Shown here: piece after piece, positions 17,584 through 26,907 of the stretch
Numbering within the stretch: the first letter of the stretch is position 1
Layout of the letters: every line of letters begins with the position of its first letter
Assembly (NCBI RefSeq): GCF_002217755.1
Contig: NZ_BCFL01000018.1
Span: 620,001-684,000, forward strand
DNA: 64,000 nt
Origin: Streptomyces hyaluromycini
Lineage (GTDB): Bacteria; Actinomycetota; Actinomycetes; Streptomycetales; Streptomycetaceae
Direction: 5' to 3'
The notes under the pieces: model-generated
The model's database searches: none
The model's input: the letters and a program-made list of their open reading frames with translations, nothing else
What the model was told of the DNA's origin: nothing
Translations under genes and position numbers: made by a program

Positions 17584-18858
17584 TTGGAACCGTATTTCTT
17601 CCTGAGCTATGCGCGCAGGCGGGGCCCCCGGGTCCTGATCAAGCGGTTTTACGACGATCTTTGCACCGAACTGCGCGACTTGCGCGCAAAAACCGGCGAA
17701 CCCTTCGGACGGCCTTACCTCGACGTCCTGTCCCTCCAGGTCGGCCAGGACTGGAACGCCAGCCTGAGCGATGCCGTCGGTCACTGCCGCACCATGGTGG
17801 CGCTGTACACCCCCGACTACTTCCGCAGCGACTTCTGCGGCAGGGAGTGGAAGGCGTTCGAGGACCGGCAGCGCACCCTGCGCGAGGTGACGGGAGTGGA
17901 CGCGCGAGCGCTCATCCCGGTGCTGTGGGAGCCCGTACCGGCCGTGCCCGCCGGCGCCGACCACATACAGTACGAGAACATCGACTTCGGCGAGGATTAC
18001 GCCCGGTCGGGGCTGAGACGCCTTCTCGTCATGGATCCGGGCGGCGAGTACCGGCGGATCGTCAAGCTCCTCGCACAGCAGGTGCTGATCGCGGCGGAAC
18101 ACTTCCGCATCCCCGTGGCGAACGGTCTCGATCTCAAGGCGCCGGAAGCCGCGGGCCCGTTCCCCTCGGCGTCCGACCTCGCGGCACCGGGCAGCCACGC
18201 CGTGCTGCTGGTGGCCGCACGGACCGCCGCGACAGCGCATCCCCACTCGGCGGACCCCCGGTGCCCGTGCCACGGCGACAGCCCCGCCGACTGGAATCCG
18301 TTCCACGCCGAGCACGAGGAACCGCTGGTCGCGCATGCGAAGCACCTTCTGGAACAGAGCGGCTTGACCGTGCGGACCGAGACGGTCTCGGACCTGCTCG
18401 GTCAGCACCTCGAACGGGCACGCGCGCAGGGACAGGTCGCGATCCTCCTGGTGGAGGCATGGGCCGCGGCTGACGAGACGTATCGAAACGCCCTTCGGGC
18501 ATACGACCGGGAGAACCATCCCGGCAGTGTCGTCATCGTCCCGTGCGGAGCGGACGAGGCAGGTGAATCGTCACAGAGCAAGGCCTATTGGGAGACGGTA
18601 CGCGGTGCGTTCCCGCTGAACTGGGCGAGCGGCGCCGGCGAGCCCTTGCCGTTGGTCCAGCTGGGTGCTTTATCAGACGATTTCGACGGTCTCCTCCATG
18701 CGGTCGTTGCCAAGGCGAGCAACCACCTTTTCTCTTTCCTGGGAGAAGAGGAGGTGCACCGGACCGCCCCCGCGCCCTTGCCCATCCTGAACGTCGTGCC
18801 CGCCATCCGCCCCACACCTTCGAGAGCCGGAGCAAGGAGCAGGACCGATGACCCATGA
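17584..18858 (+). CDS. fxsC: TIR-like protein FxsC
   Basis: This protein has 424 residues and starts with TTG. The N-terminus PYFFLSYARR begins a TIR-like fold (strand A followed by the box-1-like FLSYA), with RTMVALYTPDYFRSDFCGREW as the later core, seen also in TIR and SEFIR domains. A second alpha/beta half (HAVLLVAARTAATAHPHS, then QVAILLVEAWAAADETY) looks like a duplicated, degenerate version. FxsC is a fixed member of FxSxx systems, though its biochemical role is unknown; an NAD-cleaving activity would need the TIR catalytic Glu, which I cannot place with confidence. It overlaps fxsT by 11 bases. Confidence 0.82.
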   Translation: MEPYFFLSYARRRGPRVLIKRFYDDLCTELRDLRAKTGEPFGRPYLDVLSLQVGQDWNASLSDAVGHCRTMVALYTPDYFRSDFCGREWKAFEDRQRTLREVTGVDARALIPVLWEPVPAVPAGADHIQYENIDFGEDYARSGLRRLLVMDPGGEYRRIVKLLAQQVLIAAEHFRIPVANGLDLKAPEAAGPFPSASDLAAPGSHAVLLVAARTAATAHPHSADPRCPCHGDSPADWNPFHAEHEEPLVAHAKHLLEQSGLTVRTETVSDLLGQHLERARAQGQVAILLVEAWAAADETYRNALRAYDRENHPGSVVIVPCGADEAGESSQSKAYWETVRGAFPLNWASGAGEPLPLVQLGALSDDFDGLLHAVVAKASNHLFSFLGEEEVHRTAPAPLPILNVVPAIRPTPSRAGARSRTDDP

Positions 18859-21800
18859 TGACCACGGCCGGGGCACCATCATCACCTTCTACTCCTTCAA
18901 GGGCGGCACAGGGCGCACGATGGCGCTGGTCAACACCGCCTGGATCCTGGCCAGCAACGGCCTGCGCGTGCTCGTGGTGGACTGGGACCTGGAGGCGCCG
19001 GGACTCCACACGTACCTGAGGCCGCTGCTCGCCGACCCCGAACTCACCGAGAGTTCAGGCGTGATCGAGTTGGTCCAGACCTTCACCAGGAATGCGACAG
19101 CGCAGACCGTGGGCCCCCGGGCCGAAAGCGGAGGGGTACTCGCACCTCCACCGCCCGACGCCTCGGGATCCCGGCAGCATGCCCGGATCGACGAGTACGT
19201 CGTGGGAACGGACCTGCGGCTTCCGCCCGGCGGGAAACTCGACCTGCTGCCGGCCGGCGCTCAGGACCCGGCGACGTACGCCGTCAAGGTCGGTACCTTC
19301 GACTGGGGCATGTTCTACCGCGTGGGTGGCAACAACCTGCTGACCGCGTTGCGTGAGGAACTCGCGGCGCGTTATGACTACGTGCTGATCGACAGCAGGA
19401 CCGGTTTCAGCGACACGGCGGGCATCTGCACGGTGGTGCTGCCCGACATCGTGGTCGACTGCTTCACCCTGAGCCGGCAGGGTGTCAACGGCGCCGTCCA
19501 GGTGGCGAAGTCGATCCGCCAGCAGTCCAACCCCCAGCGCGACATCCGCATCGTGCCGGTGCCCATGCGCGTCGAGGACGCCGGCCGCGACCGCCTGGAG
19601 GCCGGGCGCTACCAGGCCCGCAGTCTGTTCGCCCAGTACCTGGACTGGATGCCCGAGGACGAGCGCGACGTCTACTGGAACAGCGTCGAGATCCCGTACA
19701 AGGCCAGCTACGCCTACGAGGAGATCCCCGCCACCGTCGGGGAACGCCGCCAGGACGGCACGCTGCTCGCCGCCTTCGAACGGCTCACCGCCCGGCTCAC
19801 CGACAACCGGGTGACCCGGCTGGGCAACATGTCCGAGACCTACCGTCAGCGGCTGCGACGGGAGTACGAACGCAACTCGCCCACCAGCCGCAAGGACTTC
19901 TACATCAGCTACGCCGCCCCGGACCGTCTGTGGGCGGACTGGGCCGCGGCAGCGCTCCGGGCGGCGGGCTTCGAGGCGAAGCTCGCACCGGTCGAGGCCA
20001 CGGATGTCTCGCCCGCCTCCACGGCACTGGCCGGCGTGGAGCGCACCCTCGCCGGCGAGGCGCGCCTCGTCGCGCTGCTCTCCCCGCGCTACACGAAGCT
20101 GAAACAGGCCCGGGACATCTGGCAGCGCGTCAGCCGCAGGGATCCGAACGGCGAGAACGGCATGGTCATCCCGGTGCGTGTCGACGACTCCTCGCTGCCG
20201 ACGGAGTTCTCCACCACCTCCCTCGCCGTCAGTCTCGTCGGGGTCTCCCCCGAGGAGGCCGTGATTCGTTTGCTGACCACCGCCGACCGGGACCAGCAGT
20301 CCGGAGGCGGTGCCGGGCGCATCGCGGCGAGCGTGGTCCCGTCCACCAGGCTCCCGGGCACTCCTCCGAAAGTGTCCCGGCTGCCCCAGCGCAACGCCGT
20401 GTTCACGGGCCGTCGGGAGCTGATCGAACGGCTGCGGGACAGCCTGCTCTCGGGCGGTGCCACCGCCGTGCTGCCCCAGGCCCTCTACGGACTGGGCGGT
20501 GTCGGAAAGACGCAACTCGCCCTGGAATACGCACATAGGTTCGCATCTGACTATGACGTGGTCTGGTGGATCAACGCCTCGGAAGGCCAGCAGATCCGAC
20601 AGGACCTCAGCGCCCTGGCCGAGGATCTCGGGCTGGCCACCAGCGGCAAGGACCTGCGCGCGATATGCAGCGACGTGCTGAACAGGCTGCGTCAGGGCAA
20701 TCCTCCTCAATCCCGGTGGCTCCTCGTCTACGACAACGCCGAGAACCCCGGCGATCTGAACGAGCTGCTTCCCGACAGCGGACCGGGTCGGCATGTCCTC
20801 ATCACCTCCCGCAACCCCGGGTGGGACGAACGCGCGGAGCGCCTTGAGGTCGACCTCTTCAGCCGAGACGAGAGCGTGGATCTGCTCCGCCGTTACAACG
20901 CCCGGCTGACGCGGGCGGAGGCGGACCGGGTGGCGGAGGAACTCGGGGACTTCCCCCTCGCCGTCAGCCTCGCCGCGGCCTCGCTCCAGCAGTCGGCCCT
21001 GCCCGTGGACACCTACGTGGAGATGCTTCGTAGCCAGATGACCGACATCCTGCGCAGCCAGCCTGCGCCCGAATACCCGACTCCCGCAGCGGCCACCTGG
21101 CTGCTCTCGCTCAACCAGTTGCGGGAGCGGATGCCCGCGGCCGCCGCGCTCCTGCAGCTGTGCGCGTTCTTCGGACCGGATCCCATCCCGCAGAGCCTGC
21201 TCGAGAACAAGATCTCCCGTAGGTTGCTTCAGCGCGACGATCCGAGCCTGTCCAACCGGCTCATGATGGGCAGGCTGTACGGGGAGATCAAGCGCAACGG
21301 GCTCGCGCAGATCGACGAGCGCACCAACACCCTCACCCTGCACCGGCTGGTCCAGCGGGTCCTGAGGGATCAGCTCAGTACCGAGGAACAGAGTGAGATG
21401 CACAAGCGCGTCCACTCCGTCCTCGGCGAGGGCAACCCCAACGACCCGGAGAACCCCGACCTCTGGCCCCAGTACGCGGCGCTGTTGCCTCACCTGCGGC
21501 CCACCCAGGCCGAGAAGAGCGACGACACCGAGGTACGGCAGTGGATCTGCGACACGGTCCGCTATCTGTGGCGCAGCGGCGACGCCGCGACGGCCGACCA
21601 GACGGCCGAGCGCGTACTGCGCACCTGGACCGAGCTGTTCGGGGACGACGACGAGCTGGTGCTCCAGCTGCGTACCGAACTCGGCAACGCCCTGCGTGAC
21701 CAGGGCCGGCTGGCCGAGGCGTTCGAAGTGACCCGCGACGCCTACGAGCGCGGACTCCGAGTCCTCGGCGAGGAGCACCCGTACACCCTCAACGCGGCCA

Positions 21801-22855
21801 TGAGTCTGGGCGCCGACCTGCGCGGTGCCGGGCGCTACCAGGAAGCCATGGAGAGCGACCGGGAGACACTTGAGCGGGCACGCCGGGTGTACACCGAGTC
21901 CCATCCGCGGGCGCTGTCGGCGGCCAACAACCTCGCCGTGTCCGAGTTCCTCTTCGGCAACCGGAGGGCCGCGCGCACCATCAACCAGGACGTCCTCAAG
22001 CAGTTCCAGGAGATCTACGGCCTGGACCAGCGCTCCACCCTCAACTCGGCCACGAACTACGCGCGCGACCTGCGCGCCGCGGGAGAGTTCCACGAGGCAC
22101 TGGCACTCATCGAGGACACCCTGGAACGCAGCCGGCGCGCGCTCGGCGACGATCACCTGGTCACGTTCCGGGCCTCGCTCGGGGCGGCCATTCTGTACCG
22201 CCGCCTCGGCGACTTCCAGAAGGCCTACACACTGACCAACGAAACGTACGAGCAGTGCCGGAAAGTGCTCGGTGACGAGCACCCCGACACCCTGGCCGTC
22301 GCGACGAACCTGTGCTCCGACCGGTACGACCGGGGCGATGCCGTCGACGGGCGGAACCTCGCCAAGGACACCTTCGACCGCTACGAGCGACGGTTCGGCG
22401 AGGACCACGTGTTCACCCTCACCAGCGCCACCAACCTGGCGATCCTGCTGCGCCTCACAGGTGAGCGGGAGGAGGCGCTCCGGCGGTCGGAGCAGACCCT
22501 CGACCGCTTGCGGCGCCTGCTGCGCCCCGAGCACCCGTACACCCTCACCTGCATGCTGAACCACGCGACGGACCTGTCGGAGAACGACCGCCGCCGGGAG
22601 GCCGTCGCGATGGCTCGCGGAGCGTACGAAGGCCTGAGGGAGGTACTCGGCGCCGACCACTATCTGACGATCGCCGGGGCCTCGAACCTCGCCGTGCTGC
22701 TCCGTCAGGTCCAGCCGGACGAGGCGGAGCAACTGCACGACGCAGCCGAACAGCGGGCACGGGAGAGCAGGGAACTCGGCGGCGAACACCCCATGACCCG
22801 GTCGGTCACCGCGTGGCGGCCCATCGACGCGGACATCGAGCCGCCCGTCACCTGA
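18848..22855 (+). CDS. fxsT: FxsT: ParA-like, TIR, NB-ARC and TPR protein
   Basis: This is a 1335-residue multidomain protein. Residues 1-330 form a MinD/ParA-like ATPase with the deviant Walker motif KGGTGRT (18-24) and VVDWDLEAPGLHTYL. Residues about 348-490 are a TIR domain (KDFYISYAAPDRLWADW, VALLSPRYTK). An NB-ARC/STAND ATPase follows, with P-loop GLGGVGKT (548-555), WLLVYDNAE and GRHVLITSRN. From about residue 890 to 1310 are repeated 42-residue TPR units with the kinesin-light-chain-like pattern LGEEHPYTL, LGDDHLVTF and LGDEHPDTL. The architecture resembles NLR-type sensors: nucleotide switch, TIR output and TPR ligand detector. It closes the fxs operon and is followed by a strong hairpin. 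Confidence 0.9.
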   Translation: MTHDDHGRGTIITFYSFKGGTGRTMALVNTAWILASNGLRVLVVDWDLEAPGLHTYLRPLLADPELTESSGVIELVQTFTRNATAQTVGPRAESGGVLAPPPPDASGSRQHARIDEYVVGTDLRLPPGGKLDLLPAGAQDPATYAVKVGTFDWGMFYRVGGNNLLTALREELAARYDYVLIDSRTGFSDTAGICTVVLPDIVVDCFTLSRQGVNGAVQVAKSIRQQSNPQRDIRIVPVPMRVEDAGRDRLEAGRYQARSLFAQYLDWMPEDERDVYWNSVEIPYKASYAYEEIPATVGERRQDGTLLAAFERLTARLTDNRVTRLGNMSETYRQRLRREYERNSPTSRKDFYISYAAPDRLWADWAAAALRAAGFEAKLAPVEATDVSPASTALAGVERTLAGEARLVALLSPRYTKLKQARDIWQRVSRRDPNGENGMVIPVRVDDSSLPTEFSTTSLAVSLVGVSPEEAVIRLLTTADRDQQSGGGAGRIAASVVPSTRLPGTPPKVSRLPQRNAVFTGRRELIERLRDSLLSGGATAVLPQALYGLGGVGKTQLALEYAHRFASDYDVVWWINASEGQQIRQDLSALAEDLGLATSGKDLRAICSDVLNRLRQGNPPQSRWLLVYDNAENPGDLNELLPDSGPGRHVLITSRNPGWDERAERLEVDLFSRDESVDLLRRYNARLTRAEADRVAEELGDFPLAVSLAAASLQQSALPVDTYVEMLRSQMTDILRSQPAPEYPTPAAATWLLSLNQLRERMPAAAALLQLCAFFGPDPIPQSLLENKISRRLLQRDDPSLSNRLMMGRLYGEIKRNGLAQIDERTNTLTLHRLVQRVLRDQLSTEEQSEMHKRVHSVLGEGNPNDPENPDLWPQYAALLPHLRPTQAEKSDDTEVRQWICDTVRYLWRSGDAATADQTAERVLRTWTELFGDDDELVLQLRTELGNALRDQGRLAEAFEVTRDAYERGLRVLGEEHPYTLNAAMSLGADLRGAGRYQEAMESDRETLERARRVYTESHPRALSAANNLAVSEFLFGNRRAARTINQDVLKQFQEIYGLDQRSTLNSATNYARDLRAAGEFHEALALIEDTLERSRRALGDDHLVTFRASLGAAILYRRLGDFQKAYTLTNETYEQCRKVLGDEHPDTLAVATNLCSDRYDRGDAVDGRNLAKDTFDRYERRFGEDHVFTLTSATNLAILLRLTGEREEALRRSEQTLDRLRRLLRPEHPYTLTCMLNHATDLSENDRRREAVAMARGAYEGLREVLGADHYLTIAGASNLAVLLRQVQPDEAEQLHDAAEQRARESRELGGEHPMTRSVTAWRPIDADIEPPVT

Positions 22856-22863
22856 CCGGAGGT

Positions 22864-22916
22864 GCGGGATGAGGAGGGGGCGGCGGACAGAGTCCGTCGC
22901 CCCCTCCTCATCCCGC
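22864..22916. terminator. 25-bp hairpin, bidirectional terminator
   Basis: Bases 22864-22888 pair with 22892-22916 across the whole length (one position is a G-T wobble), leaving a 3-base loop. It lies 9 bases past the fxsT stop and includes the stop codon (22908-22910) of the converging flavin reductase. It should end transcription from both sides. Confidence 0.8.
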
Positions 22917-23408
22917 CAGCATCTTCAGCTCCCGCCGATGCCACACCACCGGACTCCGGTCGTCGTCCGTCATCATGGCGAGGACGCGCAGCACGATGAT
23001 GTCGTGGTCGCCGGCCGGGTAGGTGTGCTCGACGGTGCACTCCAGCCAGATCGGGGCGCCCTCCAGGAAGATGGCGCCCGATTCCGTCTCCAGCGTGCCG
23101 AGGCCGACGAGGCGGCCCTCCTTGCTGCGGGAGGCGAGCTGGCGGGCCTTGCCGCTGTGTTCCTCGCCGAGGACGGAGACGCCGACGGTCCGGGCGCGGG
23201 CGAGCGCCGGCCAGGTGGTCGAGGTGTGCTGGATGGCGAAGGAGACCATGGGCGGGCGGTGCGAGACGCCGACGGCGAACGAGGAGACGATCATGGCGGT
23301 CGGTTCGCCGTGGACGCGTGCGGAGAGGGCGGCGACGCCCGACGGGAACGCGGAGAACGCCCCTTGTATGTCACCGGGGTCCGAGGTGAAGCCCGCCGGG
23401 GTCGTCAT
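22908..23408 (-). CDS. Flavin reductase family protein (RutF-like)
   Basis: This 166-residue FMN-dependent flavin:NAD(P)H reductase of the HpaC/RutF class supplies reduced flavin to monooxygenases. The family pattern is clear: FPSGVAALSARVHGEPTAM, then SSFAVGVSHRPPMVSFAIQ (flavin-binding segment), FLEGAPIWLECTVEHTYPAGDHDIIVLRV near the C-terminus, and PVVWHRREL at the end. It is the last gene of a long minus-strand operon with two flavin-dependent (LLM) monooxygenases that would need its FMNH2. Its ATG overlaps the stop of a 29-codon micro-ORF (ATGA). Its stop codon lies inside the shared terminator hairpin. Confidence 0.88.
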   Translation of the reverse strand: MTTPAGFTSDPGDIQGAFSAFPSGVAALSARVHGEPTAMIVSSFAVGVSHRPPMVSFAIQHTSTTWPALARARTVGVSVLGEEHSGKARQLASRSKEGRLVGLGTLETESGAIFLEGAPIWLECTVEHTYPAGDHDIIVLRVLAMMTDDDRSPVVWHRRELKMLAG

Positions 23409-23494
23409 CGTGCGGTCCTCGCCTTCGCCGCGTCGGGCACGGCCGGGCCCCGCCGGGCGGGGCGCGGGTTGTCGGTGACGGCGGCCGTCTTCAT
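23405..23494 (-). CDS. 29-residue micro-ORF coupled on both sides
   Basis: A tiny frame ([16 protein letters not shown] and 13 more residues) bridges the transporter and the flavin reductase. Its ATG overlaps the transporter stop (TGATG) and its TGA overlaps the reductase ATG (ATGA). An AGGAGT Shine-Dalgarno lies 6 bases upstream of its start. The peptide is basic (four Arg and two Lys), rich in Ala and Pro, and not recognised. The interlocked codons and good RBS argue that ribosomes read it; it may be a coupling device, a leader peptide or a small protein. Confidence 0.55.
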   Translation of the reverse strand: MKTAAVTDNPRPARRGPAVPDAAKARTAR

Positions 23495-24903
23495 CAGGCG
23501 ACTCCTGTGGGTAGGTGCGGGGTGGCCGTGCTGGTTCCGGGAGGTCCCGCCCCGGGGTGGCGGCCGGTCTGGAGGAGGGTGGCGGCGAGGAGGGTGAGCA
23601 GGCCGGCGGCGGCGAGCACGGCGAGGGTGGCGGCATAGCCGAACCCGGTCAGCAGGACGGCGCAGACCGCACTGCCCAGGACCGCGCCGAGTTGTTTCAT
23701 GGCGTTGAAGGCTCCCGAGGCCGCTCCGACCTCGTCCGGGGCGACCGTGGTCACGGCGGCGATGGAGAAGGGCGACCAGACGAACGAGTTGGCCACCCCG
23801 TACACCGCGAAGGCGGCGGTCAGCACGGGGATCGGCGCGTCCGTCGCGACCAGTGCCGCCGAGGCGCCGACGGAGAGGACGAGGGCGGCGGAGCCGGCGA
23901 CGGCCACGGCGCGGGGGCCGATCCCGTTGTTGAGGCGGGCCGAGAGCGGGGCGCCGAGCACGCACACCACGCCCATCGGTACGAGGGTGAGCGCCGCCGT
24001 GCCGGGGGCGAGCCCGCGCTCCCGCTGGAGGTAGAGCATCAGCGGGATCATCGCCGAGCCCGAGCAGAAGGAGGCCGCGGCGGCACCCCAGGCCGCGGTG
24101 CCGAAGCCACGGCTGCGCAGTACGCCGATCGGGACCAACGCCCGCTGCCCGGAATGGCGTTGGAGCCGGACCACGGCCGCGACGAGCAGCGCGCCGAGGG
24201 CGGCGAGCAGCCAGCGCGGGATGCCCCACACGTCGGCGCGGGCCGCGTCGGTGCCCTGGACGCCGAGGACGAGTGCCCCGGCACCGGCCGCGTTCGCGCA
24301 GACCGCCCAGACGGGGATGACGGCCCCCTGCCGGGGCAGCGCGGGTACGAACGCGGTCACGGCGGCCATCGTCGCGATGCCCACGGGCACGTTGACCCAG
24401 AACACCGCGGGCCAGCCGCCGGCGGCGACGAGCAGGCCGCCGAGCAGCGGGCCGGCGGCCACCGCGGCCCCGCCGACCGCACCCCACACGCCGAGCGCGA
24501 CGGCGAGGCGGGGCGGCTGGAACAGGGCCCTGATGAGGGTGAGGCACTGCGGGGTCATCAGCGCGGCGCCGATGCCCTGGACCACCCGCCAGGCGACGAG
24601 GGCCGCGGCGGTGGGGGCGAGCGCGCACAGCAGCGAGCCGAGCGTGAAGGCGGCGAGGCCGAGGAGGAGGACGCGCCGGTGGCCGTGGCGGTCGCCCAGC
24701 CGGCCCGCGACGATCAGGGGGACGGCGCAGGCGATGAGATAGCCGCTGTTGACCCAGATCGCGACGGTCTCGGTGGTGTGCAGGCCGCTGATCAGCGCGG
24801 GCAGGGCGACCGAGGTGACGGTGCTGTCCAGCAGCAGCATGAAGAAGCCCGCGCAGATGCCGGCGAGGGCGAGCCAGTCGCGCCGCTCGCTCCCTGCGGT
24901 CAT
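23494..24903 (-). CDS. MFS transporter, DHA2 (EmrB/QacA-like) family
   Basis: This 469-residue membrane protein has about 13-14 helices. The start [26 protein letters not shown] carries the motif D1-like [11 protein letters not shown] of 14-helix drug:H+ antiporters, and motif A follows as [31 protein letters not shown] contains the motif C-region helix boundary typical of the DHA2 family. It could export a product or toxic intermediate of the neighbouring monooxygenases. It starts 1 base after the stop of the upstream monooxygenase, so it belongs to the same operon. Confidence 0.88.
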   Translation of the reverse strand: MTAGSERRDWLALAGICAGFFMLLLDSTVTSVALPALISGLHTTETVAIWVNSGYLIACAVPLIVAGRLGDRHGHRRVLLLGLAAFTLGSLLCALAPTAAALVAWRVVQGIGAALMTPQCLTLIRALFQPPRLAVALGVWGAVGGAAVAAGPLLGGLLVAAGGWPAVFWVNVPVGIATMAAVTAFVPALPRQGAVIPVWAVCANAAGAGALVLGVQGTDAARADVWGIPRWLLAALGALLVAAVVRLQRHSGQRALVPIGVLRSRGFGTAAWGAAAASFCSGSAMIPLMLYLQRERGLAPGTAALTLVPMGVVCVLGAPLSARLNNGIGPRAVAVAGSAALVLSVGASAALVATDAPIPVLTAAFAVYGVANSFVWSPFSIAAVTTVAPDEVGAASGAFNAMKQLGAVLGSAVCAVLLTGFGYAATLAVLAAAGLLTLLAATLLQTGRHPGAGPPGTSTATPHLPTGVA

Positions 24904-24904
24904 C

Positions 24905-26239
24905 TCACACCGCCAGGTTCTCGCGCAGCGTGCTGCCGGGGTAGGCCGGGGCGAGGCTGCCCCGGCGGCGCAGTTCGGGGAGGAGCAGTTCGGCGATGTC
25001 GGCGAAGCCGGAGGGCATGGCCAGCGGGCTGGAGAACATGTAGCCGCCGCGCGAGCCGGTCGCCGCGAAGTTCTCCTCCAGGGCGTCGGCGACGGTGCCG
25101 GGATCCCCGACGATGCCGTGGTCGAGTCCCGTCGCCCTGCTGCGGCCGTGCGCGAAGAACTCCTCGCGGCTCATCGTGTGCTCGGCGCCGAACTCCGCGA
25201 GGAGCGAGCCGACGAGACCGGCCGGGCTGGCGTTGGCCGCGACGATCGCGTCCCGCAGCTCGCCCAGCCGGAAGGACTCCGGGAGCGTGGCGAGGTCGTA
25301 GCCCATGTTGTGGGAGAGGTGGGTGGCGACGGCCTCGTCGTTCCAGAAGGCCTGCAGCGCGTCACGGCGGGCCCGTGCCTCGGTCGCCGTACGGCCGACG
25401 ATGACCTGGGTGGCCCACAGGATGCCGACGCCGGCCGGGTCGCGGCCCTCGGCGAGGAGCGCCTCGTCGAGCAGCTTGCGGTGCCGCTGCTGGGCGGCCA
25501 GGTTGCCGCCGAAGCCGAAGACCAGGTCGGCGAAGCGGGCGGAGGCGGCTATGCCGCGCGGCGAGTTGCCCGCCTGGACGATCAGCGGATGGTGCTGCGG
25601 GCTGGGTACGGAGGCGAGCGGGCCCTTGACCGTGAAGAAGCGGCCCTTGTGGTCGATCGGGTGCACCTTGGCCGGGTCGGCGAAGCGGCCGGTGGCCCGG
25701 TCGCGGACGATCGCGTCGGGTGCCACCGAGTCCCACAGCGCACGGCACACGGCGACGAACTCCTCCATCCGCTCGTAGCGCAGGTCGTGGTCCATCAGCT
25801 CGCCGAAGCCGTAGTTCGCCGCGTCCGCGCCGCGCGTGGAGGCGACCACGTTGAAGGCGATACGGCCGCCGGTGACATGGTCGAGCGAGTTCAGCAGCCG
25901 GGCGACGTAGAACGGGTGCATGAAGGTGGAGGAGTAGGTCAGGCCGAAGCCGATGCGTTCGGTGACCGTGGACATCGCCGCGATCACCGGGGACATGTCG
26001 TGGCGCGGCCACTGGATGCCCCGCTCCACGGCCGGTGCGATGCTGCCGCGCCAGGTGCTGGGGATGCCGCTGCCGTCGCCGAAGAACAGCAGGCCGACGC
26101 CCGCGCGTTCGGCGGTCCTGGCCAGCTCCATGTACAGGCGGACGTCGGGGAAGTCCGTGCCGATCCAGGAGCCGGGCCGGGCCCAGGCGCCCTCGGTGTG
26201 GGTGAAGGAGAGGTCGAAGCCGATGTGCATGCCGGTCAC
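24905..26239 (-). CDS. LLM-class flavin monooxygenase, NtaA/SnaA/DszA type
   Basis: This FMNH2-dependent monooxygenase has 444 residues and a luciferase-like barrel. Diagnostic stretches are [13 protein letters not shown] near the start, [43 protein letters not shown] (the family's S-x-G-R-x-x-x-N-x-V element), [21 protein letters not shown] and [20 protein letters not shown]. NtaA/SnaA/DszA enzymes oxidise chelators, antibiotics intermediates or sulfones. I chose the GTG at 26239 because it overlaps the upstream hydrolase stop (GTGA); an ATG three codons downstream is the alternative. It should use FMNH2 made by the flavin reductase at the end of the operon. Confidence 0.87.
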   Translation of the reverse strand: MTGMHIGFDLSFTHTEGAWARPGSWIGTDFPDVRLYMELARTAERAGVGLLFFGDGSGIPSTWRGSIAPAVERGIQWPRHDMSPVIAAMSTVTERIGFGLTYSSTFMHPFYVARLLNSLDHVTGGRIAFNVVASTRGADAANYGFGELMDHDLRYERMEEFVAVCRALWDSVAPDAIVRDRATGRFADPAKVHPIDHKGRFFTVKGPLASVPSPQHHPLIVQAGNSPRGIAASARFADLVFGFGGNLAAQQRHRKLLDEALLAEGRDPAGVGILWATQVIVGRTATEARARRDALQAFWNDEAVATHLSHNMGYDLATLPESFRLGELRDAIVAANASPAGLVGSLLAEFGAEHTMSREEFFAHGRSRATGLDHGIVGDPGTVADALEENFAATGSRGGYMFSSPLAMPSGFADIAELLLPELRRRGSLAPAYPGSTLRENLAV

Positions 26240-26907
26240 CGGGCGCCCCGCTTCCACAGGCCGACGACCTCGTCGGCGTCGCTGAGTACGGCGACGTTCA
26301 GTCCCAGCTGCACCAGGGCGGCGGCGTTGACGTCGAGGTCGTAGGCGGCGGTGGCGTCCCGGGGGACGACGACCGGCCAGTCCAGCTGTACGGCGTCCTG
26401 GGCGGTCGCGTACACACAGCACTCGCTGGTCAGGCCCACGACGGTCAGCCAGCCGCGGCCGGCCGCGCGCAGCCGCGCGTCGAGGTCGGTGCCGAGGAAC
26501 CCGCTGTAGCCGCGCTTGACGACCCTGGCTTCGCTGTCAGCGGGCCGCACCCGGTACCACTGCGCACCCGCCGTGCCGAGCAGGCACGGCTCGTCCGGGC
26601 CCATGGGGGCGTCGTAGTCGCCGCCGCGCAGCCAGTTGCCCGCCCGCCAGGGGCGCGCCGGGTCGCTGCCGAGCTCGACCCAGACGACGGGGACGTCGAG
26701 TTCGCGCGCGGCCGCGACGAGGTGCTCGATGCGGGTGACGGCCAGGTCGAGGGCCGCGAGGGCGTCGTCCGTCGGACCGTATGCGGCCACGCGGTCCGGT
26801 TCGGCGAAGTCTCGCTGTACGTCGACCACGACCAGGGCGGGCCCGCTGCCGGGCCGGGCGAGGCGGGCGAGCTGTCTCTCCCGCAGGCCGGTGCCGGTGC
26901 CGGGCAT
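26236..26907 (-). CDS. Cysteine hydrolase, isochorismatase family (RutB-like)
   Basis: This amidohydrolase of the isochorismatase fold has 223 residues. The catalytic triad is visible as Asp in VVVDVQRDFA, Lys in RVVKRGYSGF and Cys in TSECCVYATAQDAV. The family includes ureidoacrylate hydrolase RutB, nicotinamidases and carbamoylsarcosine amidohydrolases. A direct neighbour of a RutA-like monooxygenase, overlapping it as TGATG, it most likely hydrolyses the ring-opened amide or ureido product. The KRGYSGFLGT element resembles KPRYSGF of RutB (recall). The exact substrate is unknown. Confidence 0.86.
   Translation of the reverse strand: MPGTGTGLRERQLARLARPGSGPALVVVDVQRDFAEPDRVAAYGPTDDALAALDLAVTRIEHLVAAARELDVPVVWVELGSDPARPWRAGNWLRGGDYDAPMGPDEPCLLGTAGAQWYRVRPADSEARVVKRGYSGFLGTDLDARLRAAGRGWLTVVGLTSECCVYATAQDAVQLDWPVVVPRDATAAYDLDVNAAALVQLGLNVAVLSDADEVVGLWKRGAR

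Noticed and set aside
19055-22789. Minus-strand open frame of 1,244 codons
   Set aside because: Antisense to fxsT, whose P-loop, TIR and TPR patterns are unmistakable.
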